Shown piece by piece: positions 1 to 6,100 of a stretch of DNA of 32,990 nucleotides (the stretch's first letter is position 1; the number at the start of each line of letters is the position of its first letter). The notes under the pieces were generated by a model. That model was given only the letters and a program-made list of their open reading frames with translations. It was not told the DNA's origin and ran no database searches. The translations under genes were made by a program, and so were the position numbers. The stretch is taken from positions 1 through 32,990 of the forward strand of contig CALAMB010000286.1 in assembly GCA_937925645.1 (NCBI GenBank), written 5' to 3'. The stretch comes from an uncultured Acidobacteriota bacterium. Lineage in GTDB: Bacteria > Acidobacteriota > JAAYUB01.

Positions 1-1228
1 GGCGGATGGGCGCGAACAGGAAGGCCACCACGAGCGCCGAGATGGCGATGGCGAACGTGTTGGACTCGGGGAAGAAAAACTGCAGGATCACGCCGCTGAG
101 GCCGATCAGCAGGAAGTAGATGCCCAGGACGGCGGCGCTGGCGATGAAATAGGCCGCGCCGCGCTTGAACAGGATGTCCACGTCCATGAGCCGGTACTTC
201 ACAATGGCATAGGCGAAGGAGATGGGCAGGAAGATGAGGCAGAGGATGGAGGCCTGCATCAGCGGGTTGATGTCTAGGTTCAGCAGGAAGGGGAGGACGT
301 AGAAGAAAAAGAACGGGACGAGCGACAGCGTGGTGCCGATGACGATCCACTTCATCTGCTGGCGGAGTTCGGTGGATTCGGAGTTGTAGCGCGAGATGAA
401 CAGCAGCGTCAGGCCGCCGAGAAAAAACAGGCTGAAATAGATCAGGTGGACGATATCCAGGGTGATCCGGGCCGCCAGGGTCCGGGGCAGGCCGATCCAC
501 GCCAGCCGGCCGGCGAACCAGAAAACCTGCAGCCCCAGCAGGAACGCGAAGGGAAGGTAGATGTAGAGAATGACCGGGGAATGGGTCCGCAGCCAGCTCT
601 TGCGGGTGGGGAAGTTCATGCTGAAGTGGAGAAAGAGCGGCGGCAGCAGCAGGGTCGAGGCCACCGAGATCCAGTACACCAGATAGTCGAACGGCTGCAG
701 CCGGTTGATGTAACTGAACAGGTACAGCGAGAAGGAGAACAGGCACACCAGGTAAAAGTGGATGCTGCCGCGGCTGCGCCAGTATTTGACCAGGATCAGG
801 ACGCCCACGCAGAAGTAGACGAAGGCGACGATGATCCGGAAAAAATCCTTCATGGCCAGGACCGGTTTCGGCTGGATCGTCAGGCGGATTTCCTTGACGT
901 CGCCGGAGGCCCAGTCCTTGAGGAAGTAGTGGGCGGTCTCGCCCGGGCTCAGCAGGAACAGCGCGTCGGTGTAATCCCCCATGTTGAGGATCTCGTGCTG
1001 GTTGACGCGCAGCAGGGTGTCGCCGGGATGGACATCCGGCAACGGTTTCTCGCCGGTCACCGCGAAGACCACCACGCCTTCGTCCCGTTCAATCCAGGAG
1101 ATGCCGTCGGACGGGTCGTTCCAACTGATCCGGTCGCGAATGTTGAAGATCCCGGCGACCAGGAAGGCCAGCCCCACCAGCAGCAGTCCGTACACCTTCA
1201 ACTTGTCGGTCAGCGTGGATTGGCTCAT
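1..1228 (-). CDS. PDZ-containing multi-membrane sensor protein, C-terminus cut by the window edge
   Basis: Read by hand on the minus strand, this frame is open from an ATG at 1228 to base 1 (409 codons, no stop), so the 3' part is missing. AAGGA lies just before the ATG. The order is a first membrane helix at about residues 13-30, a PDZ-like domain at about 41-120 (core VHPGDTLLRVNQHEI), then about eight or nine more helices. The motif KYRLMDVD at 334-341, in a cytoplasmic loop before the last two helices, is typical of the membrane module of ComP-like histidine kinases and RsbU-like phosphatases. The effector domain would follow and is not in the window, so histidine kinase or SpoIIE-type phosphatase are both possible. 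The membrane sensor role is inferred from family architecture. It lies downstream of the beta-barrel gene with its own candidate promoter. Confidence 0.75.
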   Translation of the reverse strand, partial: MSQSTLTDKLKVYGLLLVGLAFLVAGIFNIRDRISWNDPSDGISWIERDEGVVVFAVTGEKPLPDVHPGDTLLRVNQHEILNMGDYTDALFLLSPGETAHYFLKDWASGDVKEIRLTIQPKPVLAMKDFFRIIVAFVYFCVGVLILVKYWRSRGSIHFYLVCLFSFSLYLFSYINRLQPFDYLVYWISVASTLLLPPLFLHFSMNFPTRKSWLRTHSPVILYIYLPFAFLLGLQVFWFAGRLAWIGLPRTLAARITLDIVHLIYFSLFFLGGLTLLFISRYNSESTELRQQMKWIVIGTTLSLVPFFFFYVLPFLLNLDINPLMQASILCLIFLPISFAYAIVKYRLMDVDILFKRGAAYFIASAAVLGIYFLLIGLSGVILQFFFPESNTFAIAISALVVAFLFAPIR

Positions 1229-1363
1229 GTTTCCTTCAGCGCTGCGGTCGGGGTCGTCGCTGCAAGGCAAGTGCCAAAATCGATAATCGGAAGGTTATCA
1301 TAAAAACTTGAAAATCAAGAGTTTTTCAAATCTGACAACCGCGCATCCAATATTCCGAAGCGC

Positions 1364-1392
1364 ATTTTACAATATTTTGAACGGTGGTTCAA
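1364..1392 (-). promoter_or_regulatory. candidate sigma70 promoter for the PDZ sensor gene
   Basis: On the minus strand, -35 TTGAAC (1387-1392), a 17-bp spacer and -10 TAAAAT (1364-1369). This would give a leader of about 130 nt before the ATG at 1228. The -35 box is the middle unit of a three-part TTGAAC/GTTCAA array. Confidence 0.45.
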
Positions 1393-1402
1393 TAAATTGA
1401 AC
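1377..1402. repeat. three phased TTGAAC half-sites (operator-like)
   Basis: TTGAAC at 1377-1382, GTTCAA at 1387-1392 and TTGAAC at 1397-1402, alternating in orientation and starting exactly 10 bp apart. The right pair forms a perfect 16-bp inverted repeat with a 2-bp centre. The array covers the -35 box of the candidate promoter. A regulator binding site is an inference. Confidence 0.5.
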
Positions 1403-1485
1403 AAGCTGGCCGGGCACGATGTCTGTGGAGTGTTACGGGAAAGATCCGGTGATGCAGGCAAACGGCAAATCAAAGTTCGTCGGCG

Positions 1486-3267
1486 TCAGAAGCGGAAGCT
1501 GATGCCGCCGCGGAGTGTCCGGGGCGCCCGGACGAGAATCAGGTCGCCGGAGGTGGTTTCATACACCTGAACGCCCTGGTTCAGGATGTTGCGGATATCG
1601 ATGATCGCTTCCCATTTGCCGATGGAGGTCTCGAAGAGGGGGATGGACTGTCGGACAAACACGCTCAGGGAGTTGTCGGTCACGTCGTAGAAATCGGAAT
1701 AGGCGTCGATGGGCGAGAGCGGATTGCCGTCAGCGCGGCGGTAAACGGCGGTGAGGTCCGTACCGGTTTTCTCGAAGCGCGCGTTGATCGCCGCCGACAG
1801 CACGTTGAAGTACCGGTTGTTGATCTGGGACGACAGGTCGGAGATGGCCGGCTTGTCAAGGCCGGCGGGCGTCAGCTCGGCGCCGGAGCCGTAAATGTAG
1901 AGAACGGAGGTGCTGATCGTCTGGGTCCACGAGTGGGTCAGGTTGAATCGGAAACCCTGCGATTCGGCCAACTCGGCGGGGACGAGCGGGAACGGGGTGA
2001 GGCCGGCATCCGGGCTCTTCAGGATGGCCACGAACGGGTAGCCGGATCCGGCGACCTCGTCGAGGAACGAGCTGACTTCCAGGTTGGTGTGGTCACCCAG
2101 GAAGAGATTGAATCCCGCCTCCATGTGGTCCACCCGGTTGGTGAACGCGTTGTTGTTGATCTTGGCGATGCTGAGCGGCGTGTGGAGCGAGATCAGGTCG
2201 CCTTCGGGCAGGGTGATGGTCTGATCGTGGGAGACCCGGTCGCTGTTGAGCTGGAAGCGGAACGACAGATCCTCGACCGGATTGAAGAAAACCTGGAATC
2301 GCGGGCTGACATGGGCGGCCTTCCGGCTGCTCTTGGAGTAATCGATGTCGAAGCCGTAGACCAGCGTCAGCGGTTCGGCGATCTTGAAATAATCCTGGAT
2401 GCCGACGCTGATGTTCTGGATGGGCTCGATCGTTTTCAGAATGTCATTTTCCAGCGCGTTGGCGTCGACGCCGCTCAGATCGTGGATGGCCCGGGCCTTT
2501 TCGCCCGCCTTGCTGTAGCCGAGGTTGAGCTGGAGTTTGTGTTTGTCGGAAACGTGGTAGTTGACGATGTTCTTCAGGCGGTACTGGCTGTCCGTGCCGG
2601 TGGTGAGGAGGCCGGTGACGATGTAGCTGTTGTTGCCGCCCAGCGGCTCCACATAGGCGAACCGCGTGGAAAAACCGGTGGCGATGGGATTGGGCCAGAC
2701 GGAGTAACCCAGCGGATTGAGCGGTTGGGAGGTGGTGAACTGGACCTGCCCGCTGCGGCTGGACGACTTCTTGTCCGTCTCGGCGAGTATCCGCCGGCTG
2801 GGCGGCGGTTCCGGCGTGCCGGGCGAGGAGCGGAAAATCAGGCTGCGGTCTTTGGCCGACCGCAGCACGGTGGCCACGTCCCAGTTGTCGGCATTCTGTT
2901 CGTCGGACGTGAGATTCTTCAAGATGACGAACAGGGGGTTGTTCTTCAGGGGAGCGAGAATGCTGTATGAGGTGGGCTGGTATCCGGATTTGACAATGCT
3001 GATGATGTACCGGCCCGGCTTGATTTCGGCCAGCGAAAAGGAGCCGTCACGGCCGGATTTAGCCGTGAACAACGGCTTGTCGGTCCAGTTTTCCGTGAAC
3101 AGGGAGATTACGGCGCCCACCAGCGGCGTGCCGGACTCGTTCCGGACGATGCCCTCGAGGATGGAGGCGGACGCGCCCGGCGCCGCCCACACGGGGATGG
3201 CCTGGCCGTACAGGAGCAACAGGCTCAGGGCAACCGTGCTCAGGAATTTTTTCCACGTGCCTGGCAT
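1486..3267 (-). CDS. outer-membrane beta-barrel protein with carboxypeptidase-regulatory-like N-terminal domain
   Basis: 593 residues. The ATG at 3267 gives a clear signal peptide (residues 1-28, ending PVWAAP), whereas the longer in-frame start at 3318 would lie inside the -35 box. After the signal comes a carboxypeptidase-regulatory/CNA-B-like beta-sandwich (about 34-105, with GTPLVGAVISLF and GRYIISIVKSGY). Next is a linker with VLRSAKDRSLIFR, then a long stretch of alternating amphipathic strands. The last residues are RGGISFRF, and a terminal aromatic beta-strand is the usual mark of an outer-membrane barrel. No TonB box or typical plug domain is visible, so it resembles plug-less relatives of TonB-dependent receptors common in Acidobacteriota rather than a full transporter. 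The substrate is unknown. It is probably a single-gene unit. Confidence 0.75.
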   Translation of the reverse strand: MPGTWKKFLSTVALSLLLLYGQAIPVWAAPGASASILEGIVRNESGTPLVGAVISLFTENWTDKPLFTAKSGRDGSFSLAEIKPGRYIISIVKSGYQPTSYSILAPLKNNPLFVILKNLTSDEQNADNWDVATVLRSAKDRSLIFRSSPGTPEPPPSRRILAETDKKSSSRSGQVQFTTSQPLNPLGYSVWPNPIATGFSTRFAYVEPLGGNNSYIVTGLLTTGTDSQYRLKNIVNYHVSDKHKLQLNLGYSKAGEKARAIHDLSGVDANALENDILKTIEPIQNISVGIQDYFKIAEPLTLVYGFDIDYSKSSRKAAHVSPRFQVFFNPVEDLSFRFQLNSDRVSHDQTITLPEGDLISLHTPLSIAKINNNAFTNRVDHMEAGFNLFLGDHTNLEVSSFLDEVAGSGYPFVAILKSPDAGLTPFPLVPAELAESQGFRFNLTHSWTQTISTSVLYIYGSGAELTPAGLDKPAISDLSSQINNRYFNVLSAAINARFEKTGTDLTAVYRRADGNPLSPIDAYSDFYDVTDNSLSVFVRQSIPLFETSIGKWEAIIDIRNILNQGVQVYETTSGDLILVRAPRTLRGGISFRF

Positions 3268-3288
3268 TTCGCCCAACCTCTTGCAAAT

Positions 3289-3318
3289 ATTATAGCAATC
3301 TGCCTCAAGACAAGTCAA
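3289..3318 (-). promoter_or_regulatory. strong sigma70 promoter for the beta-barrel gene
   Basis: Minus strand: -35 TTGACT (3313-3318), an 18-bp spacer, and a perfect -10 TATAAT (3289-3294) with an extended TGC before it. Transcription would start near 3282, just before the AGAGG at 3277-3281, which fixes the translation start at 3267. Confidence 0.75.
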
Positions 3319-3500
3319 TCCCGCGGGCGCACATTCCCATGAGTAAGATGAGGGAACCCCCGGTTTGGTTCAACTGATCGACTCCTAAACGCCATCGATC
3401 GCCCGCATCGGGCGCAACACATGGTTATACGACTCAATCTGCATTCGGTTCGGTCCATCAAGCCGGCACAGTGAGGCCGCGTGGGCTGGCATGGGGACGT

Positions 3501-4847
3501 TCAGACGGATCGGTCCAGGGTGATAACCGGTAAATAGATGCTGAAACACGAGCCCTCACCGATAACGCTGGTGACCGCCACGCGGCCGCCATACTTCTCG
3601 ATCGTTTTTTTGACGATGGAAAGCCCGAGCCCGGTGCCGGTTTTGAGTTCCTTCTTGGCGTTGGTGGCCCGGAAGAATTCATCAAACACGCGGGGCAGTT
3701 CTTCAGCCGGGATGCCGATGCCGGTGTCGCAAATTTTGAAGAGGAAGAAATTGTCGGGCAGCAGGGTGCCGATCACGTCGATGGCGCCGCCCCTGGGCGT
3801 GTACTTGATCGCGTTGCCCAGCAGGTTGTGGAAAATGCGCTCCAGATCCTGAAGGTCGCCACGGAAAATGACGTGGGGATGTTCGATCTGGACGTTCAGG
3901 CGCAGCTGCTTTTCCGCAACCCTGGCCTCGCTCTCTTTGATGATCCGGGTGATCGACTCGTAAATGAGGATGTCGGTCTTGTCCTCCTCAGGCAGGCGTT
4001 GGCTGCCGCGCGACAAGTCGAGCAGCTCGTTGACGTAGTCGATCAGTTGCACGATCCGGCGCTCGGCCCGTTCGAGGAGTTCCCGGACTTTGTCGTTCAA
4101 TCCGCCGGCGTATCCTTCCAATGCCACTTTGATCAGACTCTGGCTCGCCGCGAGGGGCCCGCGGATCTCGTGACTGACAATCCGCACGAAGCGGCTTTTG
4201 GCCTCGTCCATCTCCACGGCGTGGTGGTAGGCCCGCCGAAGGTTGTCCTGCAGTTCCAGCAGGCTGGCCTCGCGGCGACGGAGCTGCCGGACGACGAAAG
4301 TGGACAAATAGATGATGGACAGAATGACGGCGTCAAACGCGCCCAGGAAAATCAGCAGGTAGGTCAGGTTCTCGTAGCGAGGCAGCTCCGGAACACCCGG
4401 GAAACTCGGGGGGATCCAGCGGCCGGTTGCCTCCAGCAGCGCCATGGTGTTGGTCATGACAATGGCCAGCAATCCTTGCAGGAAGCATTCCCATTGCGAG
4501 ACGACGATGGCCGACAGGACGACATGCAACAGAAAAAACAGAATGAACGGGCTGTCGGCGCCGCCGGTGAAATGACAGAGCACGGTCAGCGCCAGCCAGT
4601 CCAAAAAGATCTGCAGATGGATGCTCAGCCGGGCGGCGAGCCACGGGCGGAGGGACCGGAAGACGACGTTGTACGCCAGAATGGCCAGGCCCAGATAAAG
4701 CAGCGGGGAGGCATCCACTTCCGGGACGGCCCACCGCCCCAACAGGCCCATCAGGATGGTGCCGCCGGCGGCAAACCAGCGCAGCCGGACGAACCAGCGA
4801 ACCCGTTCCGGCAGATCGCTTTTAAGGGGTGGTTCCTTGATGTCCAC
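3501..4847 (-). CDS. membrane sensor histidine kinase
   Basis: 448 residues from a GTG at 4847, with AGGA about 8 nt upstream overlapping the stop of the response regulator gene. The N-terminus (about 20-190) holds five or six hydrophobic helices with little periplasmic loop, so the signal is probably membrane-borne or intracellular. After a short coiled linker come the H-box VSHEIRGPL (His226, the phosphorylation site), the N-box NLLGNAIKYT (Asn345), the G1 box CDTGIGIP (Asp374) and the G2 box GTGLGLS (about 404-410). All ATP-binding motifs are intact, so it should autophosphorylate and pass the phosphate to the regulator encoded 12 bp upstream. The signal and target genes cannot be read from the sequence. 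Confidence 0.92.
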   Translation of the reverse strand: MDIKEPPLKSDLPERVRWFVRLRWFAAGGTILMGLLGRWAVPEVDASPLLYLGLAILAYNVVFRSLRPWLAARLSIHLQIFLDWLALTVLCHFTGGADSPFILFFLLHVVLSAIVVSQWECFLQGLLAIVMTNTMALLEATGRWIPPSFPGVPELPRYENLTYLLIFLGAFDAVILSIIYLSTFVVRQLRRREASLLELQDNLRRAYHHAVEMDEAKSRFVRIVSHEIRGPLAASQSLIKVALEGYAGGLNDKVRELLERAERRIVQLIDYVNELLDLSRGSQRLPEEDKTDILIYESITRIIKESEARVAEKQLRLNVQIEHPHVIFRGDLQDLERIFHNLLGNAIKYTPRGGAIDVIGTLLPDNFFLFKICDTGIGIPAEELPRVFDEFFRATNAKKELKTGTGLGLSIVKKTIEKYGGRVAVTSVIGEGSCFSIYLPVITLDRSV

Positions 4848-4859
4848 GGCGTTTTCCTG

Positions 4860-5264
4860 TCAGTGACGGCTCAATAACGCCCGAACCGATTCCAACAGCT
4901 TTTTGGGCGGAACGGGTTTTGAAAGAAATTCATCGACGGATAAAAAATCCCCGTCCGTTTCCGGATTGAACTTCATCCCTTTTTTCTCGGAGATCGACGT
5001 GATCATCAGCAGGGGGATGTTCCGGAAAGCGGCAAATTCCGAACCCGGATCCGGACTGCGCAGGGTCCAGGCGACCTTGAAGCCGGCCGTGTCGTCTTCC
5101 ATCATCACGTCCAGGATGATCAGGTCGGGGGTGACGGTTTTGATCGTGCGAAGTCCCTCGGCGCCGGAGTATGCGGCGACAACGTTGAAGCCATTGGCTT
5201 CGAGCGTCATGCGCATGGCTTCCACTATGTCGAAATCGTCGTCGATGATCAGGATTGTGGCCAC
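4860..5264 (-). CDS. single-domain response regulator (CheY-like receiver)
   Basis: 134 residues from a GTG at 5264. GGAGG at 5270-5274 sits 5 nt before this GTG and the product begins VATILIIDDD, the usual first receiver strand. The longer in-frame ATG at 5366 would start upstream of the predicted promoter and is rejected. The acidic pocket is Asp8-10, the phosphoacceptor is Asp52 (ILDVMM), the switch residues are Thr99/Ser100 and the conserved lysine is Lys116 (SKPVPP). There is no output domain, so it acts by protein contact or in a phosphorelay. A 10-residue insertion after strand 3 (about DDTAGFKVAW) is typical of receivers paired with hybrid-type kinases. It is the first gene of a two-gene operon with the kinase. 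Confidence 0.9.
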   Translation of the reverse strand: MATILIIDDDFDIVEAMRMTLEANGFNVVAAYSGAEGLRTIKTVTPDLIILDVMMEDDTAGFKVAWTLRSPDPGSEFAAFRNIPLLMITSISEKKGMKFNPETDGDFLSVDEFLSKPVPPKKLLESVRALLSRH

Positions 5265-5283
5265 GTCAACCTCCACATCAGCA

Positions 5284-5312
5284 CTAATAGTACATCGAAC
5301 GGCCATTGTCCA
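5284..5312 (-). promoter_or_regulatory. candidate promoter of the two-component operon
   Basis: Minus strand: -35 TGGACA (5307-5312), a 17-bp spacer, -10 TATTAG (5284-5289). The start point would be near 5277, just ahead of the GGAGG at 5270-5274. Confidence 0.5.
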
Positions 5313-5561
5313 GCGCGACCTGTCGGGCCGAGATCCAATTGGATTGCCCCGCGGCGCCGGTGTCACTCAATTCCGGATCGTGCGACGGGCCGACGGGTCG
5401 CGCCCGGCAGATCACCGCGCCGGGCGCAGCAAGCTGTTCGGTCGCCGAGCGGCGATTCGTGCGCCAGCGGGAGAAAGGCGGGCGATGGATTGAATCGGAA
5501 CGGGTTCGATTTCGATTCAGTTGCCGGAAGTGCGGAGAGGCCGGCGGCAGCGCGCCTGAAG
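5313..5561. other. intergenic stretch without a gene
   Basis: Part of the 354-bp gap between the response regulator and the ComEA-like gene. Short open frames exist on both strands but have no Shine-Dalgarno site, no recognisable product and low-complexity content. Apart from the promoter on its left and the terminator on its right, I see nothing in it. Confidence 0.5.
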
Positions 5562-5591
5562 AAAAACCTCCCCGCCGGTCCGGCGGGGAGG
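5562..5591 (-). terminator. strong rho-independent terminator
   Basis: On the minus strand, CCTCCCCGCCG pairs with CGGCGGGGAGG (about 11 bp, tiny loop) and is followed by TTTTTC. It lies 28 bp after the stop of the ComEA-like gene and closes the seven-gene minus-strand run. Confidence 0.9.
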
Positions 5592-5618
5592 GCGTGATCC
5601 ATGATTCCCCGGTGGGGG

Positions 5619-5933
5619 CTACTGGACGGTGATCAGCGGTTTGAGTTGGGCCATTTTCTTCTCGCCGATCCCTTTGACCGCCATCAGGTCCTCAACTTTC
5701 AGGAACTTCCCGTGTTCCTTCCGCCATTCGATGATGCGCTGGGCGGTCTTGGGGCCGATGCCGGGAAGCTCCTCCAGTTCCAAAGCGGTGGCGGTGTTGA
5801 TGTTGACTTTCCGGACGCTGTCCGTCTGCCCCTTGGGGGTTTCGTTCCCGCCTCCCTCCGCCAGGGTCATGGGCGGGAGCGCGATCAGCAGGGCCAGCAT
5901 CAATCCGACGATCCATCTGCGATTCACGGTCAT
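5619..5933 (-). CDS. ComEA-like secreted helix-hairpin-helix DNA-binding protein
   Basis: 104 residues from the ATG at 5933, with GGGAGGG about 4 nt upstream. A longer in-frame start at 6044 has no such site. An N-terminal signal or membrane anchor (about 5-24) is followed by a short polar linker and the tandem HhH domain, with VNINTATALELEELPGIG and VEDLMAVKGIGEKKM. In ComEA proteins this domain binds incoming double-stranded DNA non-specifically in the periplasm or at the cell surface. At about 60 residues it is a single compact HhH2 unit with no SLBB domain, as in Gram-negative ComEA. The gene follows comEC by 167 bp and shares its direction, which supports a role in DNA uptake. Generic HhH proteins of other function cannot be excluded. 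Confidence 0.85.
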   Translation of the reverse strand: MTVNRRWIVGLMLALLIALPPMTLAEGGGNETPKGQTDSVRKVNINTATALELEELPGIGPKTAQRIIEWRKEHGKFLKVEDLMAVKGIGEKKMAQLKPLITVQ

Positions 5934-6023
5934 GATACCCTCCCTTCCGACGGTTGTTGCGTGAAATACCTGCGCGCGGGTGTTCACGAGATTCAACCTG
6001 ATAAACGTCTCCGGGGGGCCGGA

Positions 6024-6038
6024 TTCCGAAAATCGGAA
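6024..6038. repeat. small perfect inverted repeat between comEC and the ComEA-like gene
   Basis: TTCCGA, AAA, TCGGAA: 6-bp arms with a 3-nt loop. There is no T-run after it on either strand, so it is unlikely to be a full terminator. It may be an mRNA processing or stabilising hairpin, or chance. Confidence 0.3.
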
Positions 6039-6100
6039 AGTCAAAAGCCGGAGATAATGTTAACTGTTGATGTGGTGGCAGAACGCGTGCGACCAAATGC

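Noticed and set aside
1933..2970. 345-codon plus-strand open frame
   Set aside because: Antisense to the beta-barrel gene, which has a signal peptide, promoter and barrel end on the minus strand.
3400..3414. 6-bp hairpin CGCCCG/CGGGCG downstream of the histidine kinase gene
   Set aside because: Short, 3-nt loop, no T-run; likely chance in GC-rich DNA.
5265..5366. Longer start for the response regulator
   Set aside because: It starts upstream of the candidate promoter; the GTG at 5264 has GGAGG at the right distance and begins directly at the receiver fold.
5363..5602. 79-codon minus-strand open frame
   Set aside because: It begins on the far side of the terminator at 5562-5591, runs through it, and has no ribosome binding site or family.
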